Shown piece after piece: positions 7,524 to 15,448 of a stretch of 19,607 nucleotides of DNA (position 1 is the first letter of the stretch; the number at the start of each line of letters is the position of its first letter). The stretch is from positions 1-19,607 of the forward strand of contig CAZSMK010000126.1 of the NCBI GenBank assembly GCA_964608095.1. The letters run 5' to 3'. Source of the stretch: CAZSMK01 sp964608095. GTDB lineage: Bacteria > Sumerlaeota > Sumerlaeia > MWCT01 > JAGHBZ01. A model generated the notes under the pieces. That model had not been told where the DNA came from, searched no databases, and was given only the letters and a program-made list of their open reading frames with translations. The position numbers and the translations under genes were made by a program.

Positions 7524-8437
7524 TGTTTTTCGTAATATACCCACCTTGAAGTCTTGAATAGAAACACGATAATAGCGGCAACAATGAGGAACATAATCCA
7601 CGCCATTGCCGACGCATACCCCATCCTGAAAAACTGAAACGCGTTCTGGTAGAGGTACAGGGGGTAAACGAGAGTGGAGAACTCAGGACCGCCGGCTCGA
7701 CCGGCAAAATCCTGCGATACCCCCGTGGTCATGATATACACATGCGTAAAGTACTGGAACGAACCAATAACACCCATAACGATATTGAAAAAGATGACGG
7801 GACTGATCATGGGAATGGTAACGTTTTTGAAGCGTTGCCACCAGTTGGCGCCGTCGACAATCGAGGCTTCATAAAGATTTTGCGGCACCTGCTGAAGGCT
7901 TGCAAGAAAGATGATCATGGCATTGCCGATGGTCCACATCATGACAAGGATGAGGGCGGGCTTCGACCACTGCGGATCAGTCAACCATCCCGGTCCCTTT
8001 ATACCCACCGTCCCCAACAATGCATTGATCAACCCGTATTCAGGGTTGAGAATCCAGACCCAGAGTATTGCGGTCGCTACCACGGGAACCACACTCGGGA
8101 TGAACATCAGGGTGCGGAATACCGACTGCCCTTTGATGCGCGCGTTCAAGAGCAGGGCGGCAAAAAGGGCAACGAGCAGCTGTAAAGGCAGCCCGAAAGC
8201 GGTGAGGTAAATAGTGTTCCATAACGATTTCCAGAACAGCGGGTCTTCGAAGAAGAGCATTGTATAGTTTTCAATGCCGATGAAATGCGGGGGGCGGATA
8301 ATATTGTAGCGACAAAGGCTGAAATAGGCAGACGCAACAATCGGAAACAAACCGAAAATCATGAAGCCCACAATCCATGGCGAGAGAAAGAGCAAACCCG
8401 TTTTTTCTGCACTGCCTATTATCTTTTGCTTTTTCAT
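7520..8437 (-). CDS. Carbohydrate ABC transporter permease, MalF/UgpA type
   Basis: A 305-residue inner-membrane permease with six hydrophobic segments, the first at about 13-38 (LLFLSPWIVGFMIFGLFPIV). The EAA loop is LYEASIVDGANWWQRFKNVT followed by IPMISPVIFF, in the expected place between helices four and five. It pairs with the MalG-type subunit, whose ATG overlaps its stop codon. The binding-protein gene lies 40 bases upstream. The typical N-terminal lysines (MKKQKIIG) support the ATG start, though the ribosome-binding site is weak. The length is normal for UgpA/LacF-type subunits, shorter than E. coli MalF because it lacks the large periplasmic insertion. Confidence 0.9.
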   Translation of the reverse strand: MKKQKIIGSAEKTGLLFLSPWIVGFMIFGLFPIVASAYFSLCRYNIIRPPHFIGIENYTMLFFEDPLFWKSLWNTIYLTAFGLPLQLLVALFAALLLNARIKGQSVFRTLMFIPSVVPVVATAILWVWILNPEYGLINALLGTVGIKGPGWLTDPQWSKPALILVMMWTIGNAMIIFLASLQQVPQNLYEASIVDGANWWQRFKNVTIPMISPVIFFNIVMGVIGSFQYFTHVYIMTTGVSQDFAGRAGGPEFSTLVYPLYLYQNAFQFFRMGYASAMAWIMFLIVAAIIVFLFKTSRWVYYEKQ

Positions 8438-8477
8438 CTATAGTGTTTAATAAGACCGTAAAGTCGTTTCCTCATTC

Positions 8478-9755
8478 CTATTCTATTTCAATAAACTTCA
8501 AGGAGCGTTCAAACTCACGTTGAAGATACTCGTCGTTATTTTTCAAAGCCTCCTCTGCGGTCGCTCTCCCTGAAAAGACCCGTTCGTTTCCCTGCGTTAT
8601 CTTCTCGACCATGAGTTGAGTAATCGGCAAGGGCGGATAGAAGCGCCCCCTACGCTCGAGGATTTGATCGATAAAGAATTGAAATTTATCGTCCACGATA
8701 CGGCTGAATTCGGGTCGGGCGAGTGTTGCGCGTAACGGAGGAATGTTTACGAGTTCGGCGGAAAAGCGTGCGGACTGCTCGGGCGCGCTCAACCAGCTGA
8801 GGAACTCCCACGCCTCCTCCGGATAGCGCGTTCCCACTGGTATTACCCAGAAACTTCCCGTGACAAGGGTATAGCCGGCACTACCGTTCACCGCATCGGG
8901 AAACGGAAAGATGCCGTAATCGAGCTCGGGTGCGAAAGTATCGATAAACTGGATAAACCATTGACCATCTTCCTTCATGGCAAGCTTTCCGGTGAAGAAA
9001 GGATTCTGAGGACTCTGATAAGCGCCAAAGCCCGCCTCGAACCGGCGCCAGTTATCCAGACCTACCTTCTGGTACATGCGGTTCATCCATTCGAGTGCGC
9101 GGATGTTCTCCGGACAATCCAACGTCATAACGCGCCGGTCGTAATCGAACACCTTACCACCGAAATTCCAGAACCAGACCAGCGGAGTAGCAGGAATAAA
9201 ACCAATTCGCTGAAGTTTGCCCACCTCGTCAAAAACCGTCAGTGCATCTGTCCACTCTTCGAGTTCCCGAATGGTAGATGGCGGGTCATCGGGATCAAAC
9301 CCCGCATCACGCGCAAAGGTACGATTGTAATATATCGCCAGGCAGTTGAGCGTGGTGGGGACACCCCAATGATGGTCGCTGAACACACCGTAGTTCCATA
9401 TCCCGGGCAGGTAGGCGTCTTCGGTAAAGCCTGCCTTGACCATTTTATCTTCGAGGGGAAGGAAACAACCAGATTCGCCCATGGTGACCAGCATCCATTC
9501 CCAGACCGTAGCAACGTCGGGGGGAACACCGCCGGCAATAGCGGCAAGCAGTTTGTCGCCGATAAGAAAGTAACTCGGCGTCACATGGATATGTGGATGT
9601 GTCGAGTTAAACTCTTCGACCAGCGCCTCGAGTGCCTTTCCTTCATACCCGCCCCATGCATGCCAGAATTTCAATTCCACCACATCCGGCTTCTCTCCAT
9701 TACTACAGCCGTAAAGAAACACGAAGAGCAGGGAGAGCACAAGTACGCATCTCAC
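8478..9755 (-). CDS. Sugar-binding lipoprotein of the ABC importer (family 1 solute-binding protein)
   Basis: A 425-residue extracytoplasmic solute-binding protein of the MalE/UgpB class (PF01547/PF13416). From the GTG at 9755 it starts MRCVLVLSLLFVFLYGC, a textbook lipoprotein signal with the lipid-bearing cysteine at 17. The mature part opens ELKFWHAWGGYEGKALEAL and has GVPPDVATVWEW and the hinge-region pattern GSFWVIPVGTRYPEEAWEFL expected of this family. The frame extends to a GTG at 9875, which would add 40 mostly polar residues before the signal and seems unlikely, though a promoter-like site just upstream (9913-9942) would suit either start. It delivers sugar to the two downstream permeases. 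No ATPase gene is here; such systems often share an MsmX/UgpC-type ATPase encoded elsewhere. Confidence 0.88.
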   Translation of the reverse strand: MRCVLVLSLLFVFLYGCSNGEKPDVVELKFWHAWGGYEGKALEALVEEFNSTHPHIHVTPSYFLIGDKLLAAIAGGVPPDVATVWEWMLVTMGESGCFLPLEDKMVKAGFTEDAYLPGIWNYGVFSDHHWGVPTTLNCLAIYYNRTFARDAGFDPDDPPSTIRELEEWTDALTVFDEVGKLQRIGFIPATPLVWFWNFGGKVFDYDRRVMTLDCPENIRALEWMNRMYQKVGLDNWRRFEAGFGAYQSPQNPFFTGKLAMKEDGQWFIQFIDTFAPELDYGIFPFPDAVNGSAGYTLVTGSFWVIPVGTRYPEEAWEFLSWLSAPEQSARFSAELVNIPPLRATLARPEFSRIVDDKFQFFIDQILERRGRFYPPLPITQLMVEKITQGNERVFSGRATAEEALKNNDEYLQREFERSLKFIEIE

Positions 9756-9912
9756 GCATCTTCGGGTGTCATTTGCATGTATTGGCTTTGATTGTTGCAA
9801 CTGTCCTTCTGCTTGTCTATCACGCTTAGAAATATCTTCATTCCTGCATGAAAGTGTTCCTTCGAATAGATTCACCTCGTGCCTTCACCTTCATTTCGGC
9901 GAACAAGAAGAG

Positions 9913-9942
9913 ATTATAGAATAATCAAGGGAACTTAATCAA
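9913..9942 (-). promoter_or_regulatory. Likely promoter of the ABC importer operon
   Basis: TTGATT (9937-9942) and a perfect TATAAT (9913-9918) lie 18 bases apart on the minus strand. Transcription would begin near 9906, leaving a leader of about 150 bases before the GTG at 9755, or about 30 before the GTG at 9875. Confidence 0.45.
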
Positions 9943-10103
9943 ACGGGAAGCACAGAATGCCGAAAATAGAACGAGATGAACAGATAGGAGGACATGGACA
10001 AAGAGAAAATTCGCATGTCCCAATTTAAAAAGGCACCGCAGCACTTTCTTCTTGCATCGTTGATAGAAAGTGTCAGTATATTATTTGGTCAATCTTCCAA
10101 AGC

Positions 10104-10110
10104 AAGGAGG
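10104..10110 (+). promoter_or_regulatory. Strong ribosome-binding site setting the start of the secreted protein
   Basis: AAGGAGG lies 4 bases before the ATG at 10115 and 7 before the ATG at 10118. The frame is open upstream to 10070, but this site and the signal peptide place the start here. Confidence 0.7.
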
Positions 10111-10117
10111 GGTTATG

Positions 10118-11650
10118 ATGGGGAAAAAATTTCTTTTACTCATTTATCTTTGTCTTTTTGTCCAGACCGGATTTTGTACGTATAACCCTTTGATGAAACC
10201 ATTGCCTACTGTTTATATAAGTGACTGGGAAAATTGGGTCGGGACAAACGATACGAATTTCTTCTTTTTCACGGATGCATTGAACCTGGATGATTATGTG
10301 GTAGACAATGATACATTGACGTCGGAACTGGAATGGTCGTTTTATGAAGGAGGTACTCAGTATCTAAAAATCAACGGGATATACACTCTTTCAGATCCCC
10401 TGGAAGCCCTTAAACCGTCAAGTATAGGAAAGGATATCCGTCATCCGCCTGATCCAGCCTATCAACCGGGGGAGTGGATAGACTTCTGGGATATAAAGGA
10501 CAGCCCGGAGGGAGAGGGCCCTCCATGGGACGACCCTGAAGACCCACTCAATGAGATAATAACCTTTTTTGTTTCGGACGGGACAGGAATCGACTCAGGT
10601 TGGATGATTGTATGTGCATGCGATAATTGCGGCCCACCTTCACCCCCGTGGTGTTACGGAGATGACTTTGAAGGCGATTATGACGACTGGGAATTCACCG
10701 CTCCTTCGTACACTGCACCTGACGCAAGTTACGGAGCGGCAACGTCGCACTTCAACGGCAGCATGATCGGGATTGAAACTGACAATACGACCAACTCTTT
10801 CGGCTTCTGGGGATATTCTTCTTCAGGCCCTTTAATTGCGACAAATCATCTCTATAAGGTTGTATGGTCTGTAACCACCGATCAACCACGGCCAGAAAAT
10901 GTGCCTACAATTAGGTTTAGAGTCCTTCCCACTGATCTTTCCTGGTCGAATAATATGATTATCCATTCTTATGGTGAAGCCAATCCTTTTATTCCGCAAA
11001 TGGGAGCGATAAGAGACTATACTCATTATATAAAATCTTTTTCGGAATCTTATCTATCTCTAAATTTTGATGTGTATGACTTCGATTGGAACGATGAAGG
11101 TATAGTCTGGCTCGATAAGGTCGTAGTCTATTTGATATGTGAACCTGATGAAAGAGACTGGGAAGACGTTTCCGTACCCGCCTTGACTGAGTGGGTGTGT
11201 AAATCGAGTATTCCGCCGTTTAATGCTCCTACATCCGGGATATCAAACGGAGAGATTCAACTGGCGTCAGGTGTCTCGGAAAATTTCTGTTTCGGATTCT
11301 GGGAAAGCGCCTTCACGATAACGCTTGATGATGCTAAATTCTACCGTACAATTTTTAGGCTTCAATCGTCCGATGCAAATCCGCCTAACGGAATGATGCG
11401 TATCTCAAGTGAAGATTACCAGGTGAGCTATCGCTTAAAGTATTATTATCAGACAGCGCCGGATACTGATGGAGAGGACTACCCGCTCTACTTTGAGACA
11501 CACGAGTACATACCTAAATTAAACAAGGTTTCGTTGAATTTTGAGATCGCGGATTTTGAATCTACTCAGGGTGGAGTTCTGACATTGACCGATGTTACCA
11601 TGCAGAAACATGACATTCCCTCTATTCCGGTAATGAAGCGGGAAGAATGA
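10118..11650 (+). CDS. Secreted protein with two related beta-sandwich-like halves, function unknown
   Basis: About 510 residues starting MGKKFLLLIYLCLFVQTGFC, a clear signal peptide; start chosen by AAGGAGG 7 bases upstream (the ATG just before it is equally possible). I do not recognise a named family. After an acidic, proline- and tryptophan-rich region (about 20-190), two halves repeat a pattern: a WEF/WED opening, a GxIxIxTDN or GEIQL strand, a SFGFW / CFGFW motif, a YKVVWSV / YRTIFRL strand followed by a 'SSD/TDQP' turn, a PTIRFRV / GMMRIS strand, and a closing LNF-(D/E) strand. This looks like paired carbohydrate-binding-module-like or jelly-roll domains (roughly 190-335 and 350-505). 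Overall it is rich in aromatic and acidic residues. It diverges from the sugar importer operon and its stop abuts the stop of the convergent peptidase gene. Role in glycan binding is a guess. Confidence 0.72.
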   Translation: MGKKFLLLIYLCLFVQTGFCTYNPLMKPLPTVYISDWENWVGTNDTNFFFFTDALNLDDYVVDNDTLTSELEWSFYEGGTQYLKINGIYTLSDPLEALKPSSIGKDIRHPPDPAYQPGEWIDFWDIKDSPEGEGPPWDDPEDPLNEIITFFVSDGTGIDSGWMIVCACDNCGPPSPPWCYGDDFEGDYDDWEFTAPSYTAPDASYGAATSHFNGSMIGIETDNTTNSFGFWGYSSSGPLIATNHLYKVVWSVTTDQPRPENVPTIRFRVLPTDLSWSNNMIIHSYGEANPFIPQMGAIRDYTHYIKSFSESYLSLNFDVYDFDWNDEGIVWLDKVVVYLICEPDERDWEDVSVPALTEWVCKSSIPPFNAPTSGISNGEIQLASGVSENFCFGFWESAFTITLDDAKFYRTIFRLQSSDANPPNGMMRISSEDYQVSYRLKYYYQTAPDTDGEDYPLYFETHEYIPKLNKVSLNFEIADFESTQGGVLTLTDVTMQKHDIPSIPVMKREE

Positions 11651-12826
11651 TCAGGGAATAGTCCAGCGTACGAGCCTGCCGTCGGAATGCGTAAAACCGC
11701 GGATGTCGATATGCACATAAGGCGACTGTGGTCTTCCTTGAAAATCATTGTGACTATATATGCCGGCGCCGCCCACAAGCTCGCTTCCTTCTGAACGATA
11801 TTTCTGATCGAGTGTATCAATGAATTTCAGAATCACACGGGCGTCGTCAATGGTGATTCTTCCGTCCCCGTTGAGGTCGTCCAGCACATCATCGCCGTCA
11901 GTGTCGATTATGATGTCAGCGGCACGTCCATATTGGTGCATAGAGAAGGGAACCTTCAGTGTTCCCTCGGGATCTTCCTCAATGGTTCCCAGATTAAAAT
12001 CAGGCGACCTGAACCCATAAACGAATTTGAACTTGTCGAACTCGTAGCCCGCCTCGTTAAGCGCCACCTGGAGTTCCTCGAGCTTCTGAAACAAGCCGTA
12101 ATCAAGCGCTATATACTGGGGAAACCCGAGGCTGTACCAGGGATAGTCCATGGCATAATGGCCGAGGGTATAGTGCGGCGAGATATGAAGATGCCGGTTT
12201 TCCTCACTTACCTTGTAAAAGAAATCCGGCGGCTTATATCGTTGTGGATATATCCTTACCCAGCAGGGTATATCAGCGTAATTCTGGAGGGTTCTTTTGT
12301 CCTGTGGGTCGAGATATTCGCCGATCGTAAAACCATCTATGACGCCCTTATGAAGAAAACGGTTTGATATAGGTGAAAGAAGAAGAACAGAACACTCTTT
12401 GACGATTGTTCGATTCCGTCGGAAGAGTATTTCAATCGTGTTTTGCGGGAAAAAGAATGTGGTTCGAGCGGTGATTTTAACGGTTTCACTGGTTTCCGGA
12501 GGAATCCAGCGTGCACTCCGCATGCTGATAGGCTCAATACTCCCCGCAGTAGATTCCCATTCGGTTTCGGTATAAAGATACGTTTGACCCTGCGCTTTTA
12601 GCTGATCGGAGATAATAAGTTTCAAGGTTATTGGCTTATCATCAGGAAGCAGTAGGAGTTCATTACCAGGATTGAGTGGAGCAGAGACCTCGAGCGTAGT
12701 CGAGAGTAACGAAGCAGCGTTTTCAGGGATTGCCGTATCGGAAACGGCGAACACTGCAACCATTGCCACCGCAACACCGATCAGCGCTATCACTAAAAAG
12801 AGCCAGAGCCATACTTTTCTCAACAT
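11651..12826 (-). CDS. Membrane-anchored M15-like (D-Ala-D-Ala carboxypeptidase/DUF882-type) peptidase with inserted calcium loop
   Basis: A 391-residue protein with an N-terminal hydrophobic anchor (about 4-28), a Pro-rich beta region (40-150) and a C-terminal peptidase domain (about 245-391). The zinc ligands of the M15/YcbK (DUF882) fold are visible: H297 and D304 in SMHQYGRAADI, and H372 with D374 in YVHIDIRG; FVYGFRSPDFN corresponds to the family's xxxGYRS strand. The fold cleaves peptidoglycan cross-bridges or stem peptides. Between the ligand motifs lies an acidic loop with DLNGDGRITIDD (317-328), matching the 12-residue EF-hand/dockerin loop. Start supported by AAGGAG 7 bases upstream (12834-12839). 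Probably last gene of the operon with the two genes upstream (72-base gap). A pure binding or regulatory role is possible. Confidence 0.75.
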   Translation of the reverse strand: MLRKVWLWLFLVIALIGVAVAMVAVFAVSDTAIPENAASLLSTTLEVSAPLNPGNELLLLPDDKPITLKLIISDQLKAQGQTYLYTETEWESTAGSIEPISMRSARWIPPETSETVKITARTTFFFPQNTIEILFRRNRTIVKECSVLLLSPISNRFLHKGVIDGFTIGEYLDPQDKRTLQNYADIPCWVRIYPQRYKPPDFFYKVSEENRHLHISPHYTLGHYAMDYPWYSLGFPQYIALDYGLFQKLEELQVALNEAGYEFDKFKFVYGFRSPDFNLGTIEEDPEGTLKVPFSMHQYGRAADIIIDTDGDDVLDDLNGDGRITIDDARVILKFIDTLDQKYRSEGSELVGGAGIYSHNDFQGRPQSPYVHIDIRGFTHSDGRLVRWTIP

Positions 12827-12898
12827 CTAAAGACTCCTTCTATTGAAAAAAGAGCTTCGCATGCGCCCTTCATAGCAATCCATTTTATTATCACTTTG

Positions 12899-15448
12899 TT
12901 ATTCTTCAGGTTTTGGATTGAACTGCCCGTCCCCGTCAATATCCAGAAAGATGGGTGCGCAAATAGCGAACGGCATCATGGGCGCGCCTTCAGGAAAGGA
13001 AAGCGGAGAGACGACCGGTTCCATCGACTTCGTGCCTTTGACCACTATGTTCATGAAATTGTCTTCCTTGACGGTGATCTTGAACTCTTCCTTTCCCTCT
13101 TTTTTGCGTGGATAGCGTTTGATCTCTTCGTAAGGAGGAAGGAAGACCCACTTAGCAAAGGAACCACCGCGATTCACATTTATGACGCCGACATTCACCC
13201 ATGGCGCCGCATAAATGAGGAGCCCGCAATTGACAAGCGTCTCCCCGGGCTGCACCATCTCAGTATACCCTTTTTCTTCCACATCAAAATGAATGAACGG
13301 ACCGTTGCTGAGCATGGTTTTCCCGCTCCTGAGGTTATCGACCAACTCCTGCACATTTATCTCAGCGGGATTATCCGTTGCGGACATAATGTAGGTCCTG
13401 GGATAGCCGGTCTCTTCACCATACACATAGCGCGAGAAGGAGCCGGCGGAAAAGTGCTTGATCTGCCCGGTGTTGACAAGATTATTATAGAGGGTAATGT
13501 TCTCCTCTAATTCCTGCATTCGTTTTCCTTGCCATACATTAAGCAAGTCGAAATCGGTGGATATACTCCCCTCTTCGGGAAGTGTATCCTGTTCTTTGTC
13601 GTACCCATTCAGAACATAATAGCCCTCCTCGGGGTCGAGAGGAAAATTAACCTGAATAAGAGCGTCAGGCGCCGTGTCTCGAATAAAAGAGAAAATCCTG
13701 TCCGCATTCCAGCCCGCCATTTCTCCTTTAGTTGCGCTGAGTCGGGCTGCGGCTTGTTGCGAAATGGGAAAGACGAGGAAATTGCCCGGTATCTGTGTAC
13801 CTGTAAATGCAAGATTATATCCTGATGAGGCTTTGATCCATTTGGTGAGACCGAGTTCATCAACAACGGATTGTAAATCTGTAGCGCCGCCCTCATCGCC
13901 GGTCACTATCCATTCGACACCCTCACAAACCGCTGCAATGACGCGATCTCTCGGCGTCACCAGGCAATTATATGAATTCTCCGTCCTCACACCTATATCG
14001 GCAGATATCCAACCGCTTGTGTCGACGACTCTTTCAAGGTTGACCTTCAGTTCATTGAGCTGACCGGGTAGAATCCGGATTTCCTCTTCTACTATTTCGT
14101 ACTCACATCCACGGCTTACAATTATCTTATACAATCCTGGCGAAACCGGTATCTCGCCTTTGCCCTTGTAGGCATAATAGGTGTTTTGAGAACCCGGCGC
14201 ATTATAAGAATAGCCGAAATCGAGCATTGGTTTTCCGGGTAAAGAGATAAAGGTAAGTTTTGCGGGAATCGGTTCTTTGGTGTCGGGATCGGTTATCTCG
14301 TAGGACAGGTAAATTTCCGGAGATACTTTCAGCTTCAGGACATAGGTATACCCTTGCGGCACATCGATACTCAAGGCATTAGGCGAGGCGGTGCGCCCGA
14401 ATGGATGTGCAGTGACAAAATAGCTTCCTGTCTGAACGGGGATTTCAAACGTGCCATCCTCACGGCTATAAGAGAGGACGTAAGGAAGCGCACTGGTTTC
14501 CTCCTCGCCTATTCTATTTGACCGGACACGTACTTCGACTGAGGGAATGGGTTTTTCTTCTGCCGTATCGACCACTGTTCCGGTTATAATGCCGGAAGGT
14601 TCATCGCGTAGATCGATCATGAAACCCATAATCTGAGAAATATTTCTATCCGCCACATACAAGTAACGTTCAAACGTTTCACGCGATCCGGGGGCGATAC
14701 TCGCCTTACGATAACTGACCTCGGAGGTGTTTTTCATGTTTTTTGTGACCAGCATTCCCTTGCTGGTTGTCAATCCGACCGAATAATTCTCGATACGTCC
14801 ACAGAGCCAGTCGGTTTGCACCTCCACCACCTCCGCGGGAGAAGGGCTGCCACGCCTTCCAATAAAGAGCATGGAAGCGCCCCAGTAAACGCTGTCCTTG
14901 AAGTCTATGCTGACCGATTCGGTGGTCTTGTTCTCGATAGAAGTTATAATCCGAACGACGCTGTCATCGGCTCCGAGGCGATACTCCTGGACTACGAGAA
15001 GGTCTGGATTGTTTAGAGCACGCCCGTAAAGGCGAAGAACCGCTTCGGGATTCTCTTCATCCGGCAAAACTATTTTGCTGCGCTCGAATTTACATTCAAA
15101 TCCTGCAAAAAACATCTCTCCGAAATAGTCGAGGTTGTCTTCTTTTCGGGCTATGTCGATTATGTTTCCCCCAGCGGGAGCAAACTGAGATTCACGTTCA
15201 TAATTACTTACCACCAGACGTATCTTCTCATTTTCGATGAGGAAATCACCGGACTGCGCTTCCGCCCAATAACCGATAGGGCACTCGCGTGAAGATTCAA
15301 TCTGTTTAACGAACACAGGCGCTTCGAAGACCTCAGGGGGTTTTTCGACCACTGACGGCGGAGGGGTTACCACCGCCTGGCAGCCACCTAATCCTATTAC
15401 GGCCGTTAAAACTATCAACCACTTAAAAAGAAGATTCTGTGCCTTCAT
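12899..15448 (-). CDS. Large lipoprotein with degenerate CehA/McbA (PHP-type) metallohydrolase domain
   Basis: About 849 residues, starting MKAQNLLFKWLIVLTAVIGLGGC with a lipobox cysteine at 23. Order: a beta-rich domain (about 45-285); a carboxypeptidase-regulatory-like Ig fold (296-361, GIITGTVVD ... GTFEIPVQTGSYFVTA); a second such domain (391-483); then a region following the CehA/McbA family (about 484-735: WISADIG, TPRDRVIAAVCEGVEWIV, GNFLVFP, GYPRTYI, SNGPFI). At every position where that family carries metal-binding histidines I find other residues: DIGVRT for DxHxHT, TGDEGG for STDH, NFPL for NHP, GSFSR for NSDSH. So it is probably non-catalytic. The tail has a calcium-type DIDGDGQF. 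Start chosen because AAGGAGG lies 9 bases upstream; an in-frame ATG 7 codons earlier (15469) is possible. The 5' end overlaps the upstream coiled-coil gene by 26 bases. Confidence 0.78.
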   Translation of the reverse strand: MKAQNLLFKWLIVLTAVIGLGGCQAVVTPPPSVVEKPPEVFEAPVFVKQIESSRECPIGYWAEAQSGDFLIENEKIRLVVSNYERESQFAPAGGNIIDIARKEDNLDYFGEMFFAGFECKFERSKIVLPDEENPEAVLRLYGRALNNPDLLVVQEYRLGADDSVVRIITSIENKTTESVSIDFKDSVYWGASMLFIGRRGSPSPAEVVEVQTDWLCGRIENYSVGLTTSKGMLVTKNMKNTSEVSYRKASIAPGSRETFERYLYVADRNISQIMGFMIDLRDEPSGIITGTVVDTAEEKPIPSVEVRVRSNRIGEEETSALPYVLSYSREDGTFEIPVQTGSYFVTAHPFGRTASPNALSIDVPQGYTYVLKLKVSPEIYLSYEITDPDTKEPIPAKLTFISLPGKPMLDFGYSYNAPGSQNTYYAYKGKGEIPVSPGLYKIIVSRGCEYEIVEEEIRILPGQLNELKVNLERVVDTSGWISADIGVRTENSYNCLVTPRDRVIAAVCEGVEWIVTGDEGGATDLQSVVDELGLTKWIKASSGYNLAFTGTQIPGNFLVFPISQQAAARLSATKGEMAGWNADRIFSFIRDTAPDALIQVNFPLDPEEGYYVLNGYDKEQDTLPEEGSISTDFDLLNVWQGKRMQELEENITLYNNLVNTGQIKHFSAGSFSRYVYGEETGYPRTYIMSATDNPAEINVQELVDNLRSGKTMLSNGPFIHFDVEEKGYTEMVQPGETLVNCGLLIYAAPWVNVGVINVNRGGSFAKWVFLPPYEEIKRYPRKKEGKEEFKITVKEDNFMNIVVKGTKSMEPVVSPLSFPEGAPMMPFAICAPIFLDIDGDGQFNPKPEE

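Noticed and set aside
8961..9791. 276-codon plus-strand frame opposite the sugar-binding protein gene
   Set aside because: Antisense shadow of a strongly recognised gene; protein is compositionally odd and has no start signals.
9994..10185. Short plus-strand frame preceded by AGGAGG
   Set aside because: The Shine-Dalgarno is only 2 bases from its ATG, the frame runs into the secreted protein gene out of register, and the peptide has no family-like features. It might be a leader peptide, but I cannot support it.
12896..13510. 204-codon plus-strand frame opposite the large lipoprotein gene
   Set aside because: Shadow of the lipoprotein frame; no ribosome-binding site or recognisable motif.
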